From: a virus
DNA length: 64,000 nt
Direction: 5' to 3' (one strand)
IMG/VR virus record: IMGVR_UViG_3300044960_000113
Coordinates: 120,281 to 184,280 of that record
A model generated the notes under the pieces. That model ran no database searches. It was not told the DNA's origin and worked only from the letters and a program-made list of their open reading frames with translations. How positions within the stretch are numbered: the stretch's first letter is position 1; each line of letters opens with the position of its first letter. Below, in pieces: positions 56,609 through 64,000 of the stretch. The position numbers and the translations under genes were made by a program.

Positions 56609-57103
56609 ATGGTAAATAAAATGTTAGAAAAATTATCAGCTTGGGTTTCATTAATGGGTTCTGATGAATTTTTTGGAATCATTTTAATGTTTATATTTTT
56701 GTTTTTTATTATAGCTTTTTGGCGTGCACAAAAAGAAGAAAAATTAGATTGGACAGATATAATAAAAGCAAAAGGTACAAATAGTGTCTCATTAACAAAA
56801 CTTCTTAATTTCATAGGAGGCATTGTTGGTACATGGATAGTTATTAAACTTACATTAACAGGAAAAATAACTTGGGAAATTTTTGGATTATATTTATTAT
56901 ATGTTGGTTCTATAGAAGCATATTCAAAATATACTGCTGGAAGATTTAATAATAATATAAATCAAAATTATAATTCTAAATATTATTATGATGATAATGA
57001 TTTTAATGAAATATCATTAAATGGAGGTAAAAAGGCTATTTTAGAAGAAGATGATTATGATCTTAAATATCTTAAAAATTTTTCTAGAAAAAAAATTAGA
57101 TAA
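56609..57103 (+). CDS. Membrane protein, holin candidate, 164 aa
   Basis: Two or three membrane segments (about residues 22-40, 70-83, 95-112) with FFIIAFWRAQKEEKLDWTDI between, and a hydrophilic acidic C-terminal tail. Position beside the endolysin and a late promoter favour a holin. MLEKLSAW (residue 5) could be the true start. Confidence 0.6.
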   Translation: MVNKMLEKLSAWVSLMGSDEFFGIILMFIFLFFIIAFWRAQKEEKLDWTDIIKAKGTNSVSLTKLLNFIGGIVGTWIVIKLTLTGKITWEIFGLYLLYVGSIEAYSKYTAGRFNNNINQNYNSKYYYDDNDFNEISLNGGKKAILEEDDYDLKYLKNFSRKKIR

Positions 57104-57184
57104 TTATCCTATAAAATTATTTACATTTTAAAATTAACGGTTTATAATAAAATATGTGTTTAATATATATGAAAAATTAATACA

Positions 57185-57634
57185 ATGGCTCATCGCGCAG
57201 GATTAATACCTTATTGGATAGATACAAATAACAAAATTTATATGTTATTTATGAAACCATCAAATCCAGATTTTGGTGGACCAGATTTTCAAATTTCAAA
57301 AGGAAAAATAGAATCCGGATATTCAGAATTAGAAACAGCTATTAAAGAAGCAAAAGAAGAATTAGGATTACGTATTGATAATATCAAAAGTCAACCAATA
57401 TTTGTAGGAAATTTTATGAAAGGTATTTGTATCTATGCTGTAGAAGTTTATTCTAAAGATGATTTTGATGAACCAGAATATGAAACTTCTGAAACTAAAT
57501 GGATGACTTTAGATGAATTTAAACAATACGGAAGAAAATTACATCTGTATGCTGTTTATAATGTACACAGAAAAATATCATCCATTATAAATAAAAATAT
57601 AATTAAAAACCGAGGAGAAAATCAATATGTTTAA
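57185..57634 (+). CDS. Nudix hydrolase, 149 aa
   Basis: MAHRAGLIPYWIDTNNKIYM and the Nudix box GKIESGYSELETAIKEAKEE followed by LG place it near diadenosine tetraphosphate/NTP hydrolases. Unlike the Nudix protein at 19366-19779 it has no capsid-targeting leader, so it acts when made in the host cell. Confidence 0.88.
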   Translation: MAHRAGLIPYWIDTNNKIYMLFMKPSNPDFGGPDFQISKGKIESGYSELETAIKEAKEELGLRIDNIKSQPIFVGNFMKGICIYAVEVYSKDDFDEPEYETSETKWMTLDEFKQYGRKLHLYAVYNVHRKISSIINKNIIKNRGENQYV

Positions 57635-57737
57635 TTTTATTTTAGGTATTATTATTGGGGCAGCATTTGCGCCATTTTGGATTAAATTGTGGAATTTTGC
57701 CGTTGAAAAAATTAAAACTAAATTATTAAAAAAATAA
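57627..57737 (+). CDS. Single-TM small protein, 36 aa
   Basis: MFNFILGIIIGAAFAPFWIK then a basic helix. GAGGAG lies 9 nt before the ATG, and the start overlaps the Nudix stop by 8 nt. Confidence 0.55.
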   Translation: MFNFILGIIIGAAFAPFWIKLWNFAVEKIKTKLLKK

Positions 57738-57899
57738 TTTTTAAAAAAATTAAAATATCTTCTTTTTAAATTAATTCTCACTTCTAATTTAAAATTGTAT
57801 TCATTTTAATTTATTTTTATGTTATTTTTTATTTTTATTAAAAATATATAATATGAGAATAACATATTAAGTATGCTTATTTTTCTATAAACAATAAAC

Positions 57900-58367
57900 A
57901 TGGATAATCAAACAACACGTAAAATTGAAAAACAAAAACGAATGGATAGGCTATACATGGATATAGCAATTAGAGTTTCTAAAGAATCTTTTGCAACTCG
58001 TTCAAAAGTTGGTGCCGTAATTGTTAAAAATGATAATATTTGTTCATTTGGTTGGAATGGTGTACCTTCAGGAATTCCTAACGAATTTATAGAATATAAA
58101 GATGAAAATGGAAATATAATTACGAATCCAATGACATTACATGCTGAAAGTAATGCATTAATGAAATTATTAAAGTATGGATTTATGAACACGCTTGATT
58201 CTACACTTTACATCACTTTGTCACCATGTTATGAATGTTCTAAAATGATTTATCAATCTGGTATTAAAAGAGTTGTATATTTAGAAGAATATAGAATTAA
58301 AGATGGATTAAATTTTTTAAAAGATATGGGCGTAATAATAGAAAAAATAAATTATAATGAGAACTAA
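57900..58367 (+). CDS. cd: Deoxycytidylate deaminase
   Basis: 155 aa. The zinc site is HAESNAL and SPCYECSKMI, with ATRSKVGAVIVKNDNICSFG upstream. Converts dCMP to dUMP for dTTP synthesis, as in T4. The start of the next gene overlaps it by 11 nt. Confidence 0.92.
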   Translation: MDNQTTRKIEKQKRMDRLYMDIAIRVSKESFATRSKVGAVIVKNDNICSFGWNGVPSGIPNEFIEYKDENGNIITNPMTLHAESNALMKLLKYGFMNTLDSTLYITLSPCYECSKMIYQSGIKRVVYLEEYRIKDGLNFLKDMGVIIEKINYNEN

Positions 58368-58869
58368 AAATAAAAAATATTCTTTACGATATGACGGTGT
58401 AATTGAAGTTGAACCAGAAATGGTTCCAGAAATGATTATTCGTGGATTAAATCCGAGTCAAATTTGTGTGACAGAAATAAACGAAGATATAGAAAAATTT
58501 AATTTACGTTCAGATATAAAAATAGAAAAAATTTCTGATAATATCAAAGATTTAAATTTTGATTGGAACTTACCAGAAAAATATTTAAATATTGATATTG
58601 ATAATTATGTACGTTCTCTCATAAAAGATGTAAATGATGATAGAATAATTGCTAGAGTTGAAAATGAATTAGCAGAAATAAGAAAAAGAAAATTACAAAA
58701 TCTATTTAAATGCATAATCTATATTATAGATACGTTTAAAGAAAAAAATATCGTGTGGGGAATAGGTAGAGGATCATCTTGTGCTTCATATATTTTATAT
58801 ATTCTAGGATTACATTGTGTAGATCCTATAAAATTTAACATACCGATGAGTGAATTTTTTCATGATTAA
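58357..58869 (+). CDS. DnaE-like fragment protein, 170 aa
   Basis: The C-terminal third, WGIGRGSSCASYILYILGLH followed by CVDPIKFNIPMSEFF, matches the conserved GRGS segment of bacterial DNA polymerase III alpha. The catalytic Asp motif that follows in DnaE is absent because the protein ends. A second DnaE-like fragment is at 62818-63390. A fixed accessory protein derived from DnaE is likely, not an active polymerase. Confidence 0.78.
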   Translation: MRTKNKKYSLRYDGVIEVEPEMVPEMIIRGLNPSQICVTEINEDIEKFNLRSDIKIEKISDNIKDLNFDWNLPEKYLNIDIDNYVRSLIKDVNDDRIIARVENELAEIRKRKLQNLFKCIIYIIDTFKEKNIVWGIGRGSSCASYILYILGLHCVDPIKFNIPMSEFFHD

Positions 58870-58908
58870 TAATAATTATTGAAAAAATAATATTCTTTAC
58901 TCGGGTGT

Positions 58909-58916
58909 TATAAATA
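58909..58916 (+). promoter_or_regulatory. T4-type late promoter motif TATAAATA
   Basis: Exact octamer on the + strand 62 nt before the 92-aa gene, in the only sizeable gap of this block. Confidence 0.4.
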
Positions 58917-58977
58917 ATAATACAACTAATTATTATATTTATAACAAATAATAAATTTTTAAAAGGAGAACTTTAAT

Positions 58978-59256
58978 ATGTCAAAAAGAGCACGTAGTGC
59001 AAGAGGTGAAATTGTAGATTTTGATTTAATAGCAATTACACAGGCTTTAGCAGAAGCACCTGCTCCTGTAACAGTTAATGCTAGAAGAAAGTATATAGAT
59101 GAAAAAGAAAATAAAAATAAAACTATTAAAGGTGTACCATTGAAAAATGGTAGTAAACAACAAACACAATTACCTGAAGCATTAAAACTTGCAATTGAGT
59201 CAGCAGAAGAATCAAAAAAAGAATATACTAAAAAAAATAATAAACAGGAGGATTAA
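58978..59256 (+). CDS. Conserved small phage protein, 92 aa
   Basis: MSKRARSARGEIVDFDLIAI start, then a Lys/Glu-rich region. The N-terminus looks conserved among T4-like phages. AAGGAG ribosome binding site. Function unknown. Confidence 0.6.
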   Translation: MSKRARSARGEIVDFDLIAITQALAEAPAPVTVNARRKYIDEKENKNKTIKGVPLKNGSKQQTQLPEALKLAIESAEESKKEYTKKNNKQED

Positions 59257-59262
59257 TTAAAT

Positions 59263-59583
59263 ATGTCTCTTAAACCATTAAAAAATTATATTTTATTTGC
59301 ATTTATAGATGATTTATCAAATGGATTGTTTATATCAAAAACACGTTCTGGAATTTTGTTATCACAATCACCAAAAGACTTTGATTTACAAAAAATACCA
59401 AGATGGGGTAAAACTTTAGCAATTGGCAAAGATGTAAAAGATGTTTCAGTTGGTGATTTTATTCTCGTAGAAGGACTTCAATGGACTCAGGGTTTTGAAT
59501 ATGATGGAATAAAAATTTGGAAAACAGATGAAAAAAAGGTAATGGCTGTTACAGATGATATAAATATGTGTATTCAATTTTAA
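59263..59583 (+). CDS. GroES-like/gp31-like small beta protein, 106 aa
   Basis: SLKPLKNYILFAFID, GILLSQSPKDFD, PRWGKTLAIGKDVKDVSVGD followed by FILVEGLQW follow the strand order of co-chaperonins, including the mobile-loop position (SKTRSGILLS). T4 gp31 replaces GroES for capsid protein folding. Similarity is by pattern only. Confidence 0.55.
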   Translation: MSLKPLKNYILFAFIDDLSNGLFISKTRSGILLSQSPKDFDLQKIPRWGKTLAIGKDVKDVSVGDFILVEGLQWTQGFEYDGIKIWKTDEKKVMAVTDDINMCIQF

Positions 59584-59600
59584 TTATTATTTAATGTATC

Positions 59601-60659
59601 GTGTTATTAGCTTTATTAACATTTATATCTGCATTTTTTATTGAATCATTAGGTACATGGGTATCAATAATAGGATTATCTGCATTTCTTGGATCTGATC
59701 CTATTATTTTAGCATTAGCCGCAGCGTTAGATGCTGGTAAATTATTAAGTGTCACAATACTTTATAAATGGTGGAAAAATCTTAATATATTGATGCGTTC
59801 ATATATGCTGATGGCAGTTTTTGTGACAATGTTTATAACATCAGCAGGAGCATTTGGATATTTATCAGCAGCATTTCAAAAAACAATAATACCAACAAAA
59901 ACCGGAATTGTAGAAGTTGAAGCTCTTAAAAAAGAAAAAATAACACTAACAGAAAGAAAATCTGAATTATTAAAACGTAAAAATGAAATTGATAAACAGA
60001 TTGCTGAACTTCCATCAAATTTTGTTAGAGGAAGACAAAAACTTATTAATGAATTTAAAGATGAATCTACACTCATATTAAATGAATCAAATAATATTAA
60101 CAAAAGATTATTAGATATAGAAAAAGAAATATTAAATAAAGAAATTCAGAATGTAGATGTACAGGCACATGCTGGACCAATTCTTTTTGTATCTGAAGCT
60201 TTTAATATTCCATTAGAACATGCTGTCAAATATATCATCTTGATGATAATTTTCGTTTTTGACCCACTAGCTGTTGTTTTAGTTGTTTCTGGAAATTTCT
60301 TATTAGATAGATATAGAGAGAGAAAAATAGTATATAGTAAAGAAAGTGTTCAAAAAAATGTAGAATTAAAAAATGATTTTGAAGAACAATTACATGTTGA
60401 AGAACCATCACCAACAATAAACACCGATGAAGAATTAAATATACTTTTATCAAGAGAAAAAGAAATAACAGAAGAACAGAAACAAGAACAGAAACAAGAA
60501 CAGAAACAAGAAGAGAAACAAGAAGAGAAACAAGAAGAGAATATATTTAATTCTAGTTTATCATCAATAGATTATGTAAAGGCTGATGTTTTTCCGGAGG
60601 AAAACTGGAGGCCAGTTAAACGAGAACTATTATCTAAATATCAAGATAAAATATCCTAA
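59601..60659 (+). CDS. Multi-TM protein with coiled coil, 352 aa
   Basis: GTG start. Membrane segments at about residues 5-28, 33-52, 65-85 and 210-235 flank a coiled coil (110-185). The tail carries a (EQKQ/EEKQ) repeat of 16 nt to 18 nt units at 60474-60540. Resembles DUF4407-type proteins in layout. It may organise replication at the membrane. Function unknown. Confidence 0.6.
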   Translation: MLLALLTFISAFFIESLGTWVSIIGLSAFLGSDPIILALAAALDAGKLLSVTILYKWWKNLNILMRSYMLMAVFVTMFITSAGAFGYLSAAFQKTIIPTKTGIVEVEALKKEKITLTERKSELLKRKNEIDKQIAELPSNFVRGRQKLINEFKDESTLILNESNNINKRLLDIEKEILNKEIQNVDVQAHAGPILFVSEAFNIPLEHAVKYIILMIIFVFDPLAVVLVVSGNFLLDRYRERKIVYSKESVQKNVELKNDFEEQLHVEEPSPTINTDEELNILLSREKEITEEQKQEQKQEQKQEEKQEEKQEENIFNSSLSSIDYVKADVFPEENWRPVKRELLSKYQDKIS

Positions 60660-60721
60660 TAACATTTTCATATTTGTATATTAATTGATATAATTTAAAT
60701 ATTACATAAAAAGAGAAATTT

Positions 60722-61648
60722 ATGTCAAGAAAAAATATACTTTGGGTAGAAAAATATAGACCTCAGAATATAAATGAATACATTTTTCATGATGAACTTC
60801 TAAAGAAAAAAATAATTTCTATAATTAATAGTAATGATTTACCACATATATTATTATCAGGTGTTCAAGGTTCTGGTAAAACAACACTGTCCAATATTAT
60901 TTTAAATGAGCTAAATGTTAATAAAAATGATATATTACGTATTAATGCATCAGATGAAACAGGTGTGGATTCAATGCGTGATAAAATAAAATCATTTGCT
61001 CAAACATATGCACATGGAAAATTTAAAGTCGTTCAATTAGAAGAATGTGATTATTTAACACATAATGCGCAAGCAACATTAAGAACTATGATGGAAGATT
61101 ATTCTGAAAATTGTAGATTTATTGGTACATGTAATTATGAAAATAAAATAATACCAGCCCTTAAATCAAGGATGCAACATTTTCATTTTAAAAATCCTAA
61201 TATAGATGATATTTTAATTAAAATGGGTGAAATATTATCAAATGAAAATATTTATTTTGATATTGATGTATTATCAACATATGTATCAATAGCATATCCA
61301 GACATAAGAAAAATAATTAATCTTTTACAACAAAATTCTATAGATGGAAAATTACAATTTCCAAATAATAATGAATCTGAAATAGATTATAAATTTAAAT
61401 TATTAGATCTTATTGTTAAAAAAGATATTAGATCAGCAAGAAAATTAGTTGCATCAAGTGTATCACGCGATGAATATGAAGATTTTTATAGATTTTTATA
61501 TATGAATGTTGATAAATTAACAAAAAATGTTGATAAACAGGAATCAATTATCGTAATTATTTCAAATTACTTATATAAACATTCAATTGTTGCGGATCCT
61601 GAAATTAATGCTGCAGCATGTTTAATAGAAATATCGATGGTTATATGA
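60722..61648 (+). CDS. 44: Clamp loader large subunit gp44
   Basis: 308 aa AAA+ protein. ILWVEKYRPQNINEYIFHDE, Walker A SGVQGSGKTTL, a Walker B region VVQLEECDYL, and TCNYENKIIPALKSRMQHF (sensor 1 and arginine finger SR). Stop and next start overlap as ATGA. With gp62 it loads the sliding clamp. Confidence 0.93.
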   Translation: MSRKNILWVEKYRPQNINEYIFHDELLKKKIISIINSNDLPHILLSGVQGSGKTTLSNIILNELNVNKNDILRINASDETGVDSMRDKIKSFAQTYAHGKFKVVQLEECDYLTHNAQATLRTMMEDYSENCRFIGTCNYENKIIPALKSRMQHFHFKNPNIDDILIKMGEILSNENIYFDIDVLSTYVSIAYPDIRKIINLLQQNSIDGKLQFPNNNESEIDYKFKLLDLIVKKDIRSARKLVASSVSRDEYEDFYRFLYMNVDKLTKNVDKQESIIVIISNYLYKHSIVADPEINAAACLIEISMVI

Positions 61649-62106
61649 AAGATATAAAATATAAATTAGATATATTTTCACTATTTAATAAAATAGATAG
61701 TGGTGATTTTTCATTTTATGAAAAACTTTCTGAAGAAGAAAAAAAAGATTTTAATCCACTTATTATAATGCGTTGGATGAGTGGGTGTAACGACTATAGA
61801 CAAATAGTTTTTATAAATACATTTGTGAATACGATGATTTTTACATTATCTAAACATCCAGAACTTTTGTCAAAATTATTAGTTATTTCATCCTCAAAAC
61901 AGAAAAAACATTATCAATGGATGGGTCAAAAAAAATCAAATAAAATATCTAATAGAATAAAAATTTTATCAGAATATTTTGGATATTCAGAAAGAGAAGC
62001 AAAATTAAATATAAAATTAATCAATAATGACGAATATGAAAATATGGCAAATGAATTAGGATGGCAAAAAGATGAAATTGCTAAACTTAAAAAAGAATTA
62101 ACATGA
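61645..62106 (+). CDS. 62: Clamp loader small subunit gp62
   Basis: 153 aa from MKDIKYKLDIFSLFNKID, whose ATG overlaps the gp44 stop. IIMRWMSGCNDYRQIVFINT and HYQWMGQKKSNK are family motifs. Partner of gp44. Confidence 0.88.
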   Translation: MKDIKYKLDIFSLFNKIDSGDFSFYEKLSEEEKKDFNPLIIMRWMSGCNDYRQIVFINTFVNTMIFTLSKHPELLSKLLVISSSKQKKHYQWMGQKKSNKISNRIKILSEYFGYSEREAKLNIKLINNDEYENMANELGWQKDEIAKLKKELT

Positions 62107-62813
62107 ATATAAAAGAATTAGCTAAATTTAGAAGAACAGAAAACCCATCTTGGCAATGTGGATATTGCAATAAATTATTTTTAACTGAAGATGGTTTTAT
62201 GTCGCATATTTGTTCTGCACGTGAAAGATTAGACGAACTTCGTAGTATTAATGGCCAAATAGCATATCAATACTATACAGAATGGATGAAATATAATAAA
62301 CGAAAAGCACCATCAATAGAAACTTTTGCGTCATCTAGATATTTTAGATCTTTTATTAATTTTGTTGAACATGTAAATAAATTAAAAATTCCAGACCCAT
62401 TAGCATTTATAAAATTAATGGTTGAAAAAGATATATCTCCAATGTTATGGAGAAGAGATCAATGTTATACATTATTTTTACATTATTATGATAAAAATGT
62501 TGATCCGTTAGAGCAAGTTGCATTATCAATAGAAACATTAATAGATATTTCAAATAAAAATAATATAGATCTCAAAAATATTTTTGAATATTTAGGTATT
62601 AAACGAATTATGGAATTGATACGATTAAGAAAATTATCTCCATGGTTGATATTTTGTTCTAAATCTTGTGGCGATTTTCTACATACTTTAAATAAAGAAG
62701 ATATGCAAGAACTTTCACAATTAATTAATCCAACATATTGGTCAGAAAAATTACAAATTAACGAAGAAATAGTAAAAGATATTTCTAAAATTTGTGATGA
62801 GGTAGGTTTATAA
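62103..62813 (+). CDS. Conserved phage zinc-finger protein, 236 aa
   Basis: WQCGYCNKLFLTEDGFMSHI followed by C gives a C2H/C finger at residues 17-38. The rest is helical with PMLWRRDQCYTLFLHYYDKN. ATGA overlap with gp62, so one operon. In place and length it could regulate or assist replication. Name unknown. Confidence 0.65.
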   Translation: MNIKELAKFRRTENPSWQCGYCNKLFLTEDGFMSHICSARERLDELRSINGQIAYQYYTEWMKYNKRKAPSIETFASSRYFRSFINFVEHVNKLKIPDPLAFIKLMVEKDISPMLWRRDQCYTLFLHYYDKNVDPLEQVALSIETLIDISNKNNIDLKNIFEYLGIKRIMELIRLRKLSPWLIFCSKSCGDFLHTLNKEDMQELSQLINPTYWSEKLQINEEIVKDISKICDEVGL

Positions 62814-62817
62814 TAAT

Positions 62818-63390
62818 ATGGATATTGATATAGATACACCAACAACATTTAATCCATTAGAAGTATTTCCTAATGTAACTAAAGCATGTATTATTAAAAA
62901 TGATGAGATTGTTCCTCATCCATGCGGTGTTTATTTTCAAAATATTCCACAAGATCCTATTACAAAATTATCTGCAATTCCATATGATATTGCTGAAGAG
63001 TTAAATTATCTTAAAATAGATTTTTTACATCTTGGTGTTTATGATAATTTTAAGTCTAGAGAAGAAATTGAAGAATTACTTAAGATTGATCCAGATTGGA
63101 ATTTATTATTAGTTCCATCTAATGTTAATAAATTATTTCAGATATCAAAACATTTAGATATATTATTAAAAATACGTCCAAAAAGTATTGAAGAATTAGC
63201 AGATGTTATAGCATTAATTAGACCGGGAAAAAGAGAATTATTAAATTTATATTTAGTTAATAAAGATATGGCAAGAAGAATATTATATGCAAAAGATGAA
63301 AATGGATTTAGTTTTAAAAAATCTCATGCTATTGCTTATAGTTTAGTTATTGTTTTACAATTGCATTTATTAAATTTGGGGTTATTATAG
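62818..63390 (+). CDS. DnaE-like fragment protein, 190 aa
   Basis: LNYLKIDFLHLGVYDN, IRPKSIEELADVIALIRPGK and FSFKKSHAIAYSLVIVLQLH correspond to later segments of DNA polymerase III alpha (I-D-x-LGL, IALIRPG and the KSHA helix). No polymerase Asp triad is present. Complements the fragment at 58357-58869 in order along DnaE. Confidence 0.75.
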   Translation: MDIDIDTPTTFNPLEVFPNVTKACIIKNDEIVPHPCGVYFQNIPQDPITKLSAIPYDIAEELNYLKIDFLHLGVYDNFKSREEIEELLKIDPDWNLLLVPSNVNKLFQISKHLDILLKIRPKSIEELADVIALIRPGKRELLNLYLVNKDMARRILYAKDENGFSFKKSHAIAYSLVIVLQLHLLNLGLL

Positions 63391-63396
63391 AGAACT

Positions 63397-64000
63397 TCAT
63401 TTCCAAATAAATCTTCCGTTAATATCAATAAATGAATGATCTGGTTCTGATTTAAAATTATTATATTTACAATAAAAATCACCACCTACTTCTTTTGGTG
63501 CACCTTCCAATGATGTTAATTTATTATATGAACAATCAAAAAACCCACCAACTTCTCTTGGCCCACCTTTTAATGATGTTAATTTATTATATGAACAATT
63601 AAAATAGCCATTGACTTCTCTTGGTGCACCTTCTAATGATGTCAATTGATTATTTGAACAATAAAAATCACGACCAACTTCTCTTGGTGAACCATATAAT
63701 GATGTTAATTGATTATTTGAACAATAAAAATCACGACCAACTTCTCTTGGTGAACCTTGTAATGATGTTAATTGATTATTTGAACAATAAAAATCACCAC
63801 CTACTTCTCTTGGTCCCCCCTTTAATGATGTTAATTTATTATTTGAACAAACAAAATCACCACCTACTTCTCTTGGTGCACCTTGTAATGACGTTAATTG
63901 ATTATGATAACAATTAAAATCACTAAATACTTCTCTTGGTGCACCTTCTAATGATAATAATTGATTACTTTCGCAATAAAAATAATCACCAACTTCTCTT
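63397..64000 (-). CDS. LRR-type repeat protein, partial at window edge
   Basis: The frame is open from the right edge to the stop at 63397 (about 200 aa seen). It is built of some nine 21-residue repeats, LTSLEGAPREVGGDFYCSNN in consensus, and ends DHSFIDINGRFIWK, the same terminus as the broken paralogue at 18673-19312. The N-terminus lies outside the window. Such repeats usually form binding surfaces. Target unknown. Confidence 0.8.
   Translation of the reverse strand, partial: REVGDYFYCESNQLLSLEGAPREVFSDFNCYHNQLTSLQGAPREVGGDFVCSNNKLTSLKGGPREVGGDFYCSNNQLTSLQGSPREVGRDFYCSNNQLTSLYGSPREVGRDFYCSNNQLTSLEGAPREVNGYFNCSYNKLTSLKGGPREVGGFFDCSYNKLTSLEGAPKEVGGDFYCKYNNFKSEPDHSFIDINGRFIWK

Overview
This window reads as part of a large, AT-rich (very roughly 28% GC by eye), T4-like tailed phage genome. 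The + strand from about 49.4 kb carries a T4-type replication and recombination block: gp32, UvsX, UvsY, UvsW, clamp loader gp44/gp62 and dCMP deaminase. Candidate late genes follow TATAAATA motifs, and one region encodes small proteins whose N-termini match the T4 capsid-targeting/gp21-cleavage pattern. The host cannot be fixed from sequence. A Gram-negative proteobacterium is favoured by the E. coli-type CCA enzyme, an ArfA-like peptide, E. coli-type GMP reductase and a proteobacterial-looking tmRNA tag. The tRNA-Leu intron resembles the cyanobacterial/plastid type.

Layout. 0-4.5 kb (- strand): small unknown proteins, an intron-containing tRNA-Leu(UAA), a lipoprotein and a FabF-type ketoacyl synthase. 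4.5-10 kb: RNase P RNA with tRNA-Asn and tRNA-Thr, a truncated rIIB-like gene, a class II ribonucleotide reductase split by a natural split intein, and a TnpB element. 10-23 kb: a tRNA/structured-RNA array interleaved with genes for capsid-targeted, probably injected proteins (nucleotidyltransferase, Nudix, DUF3175, LRR and unknowns) and an ArfA-like gene. 23-33 kb: CCA-adding enzyme, MaoC-like dehydratase, radical SAM protein, an endonuclease gene lodged in a tRNA, two more tRNAs and a circularly permuted tmRNA gene. 33-49 kb: metabolic and accessory genes (dimethylargininase-like, ManC with an in-frame stop, NADAR, GMP reductase, LemA-like protein, mini-pilin, nuclease, DNA ligase). 49-64 kb (mostly +): replication block, FabI, lysis genes, two DnaE-like fragments and the edge of an LRR protein.

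The outstanding feature is a translation-support system. There are about 35 tRNA genes with anticodons for all 20 amino acids, a CCA-adding enzyme, RNase P RNA, tmRNA and ArfA. Several tRNAs are structurally odd: two Arg tRNAs lack a D-arm, and about half a dozen lack both the D-loop GG and the T-loop TTC. Spacers between tRNAs hold compact folded RNAs that match no family I can name. A strong promoter motif (TTTACT/A, 17 bp, TATAAT/TATTAT) precedes most of these RNA operons.

All family calls come from motif recognition by eye. No database search or folding software was run.
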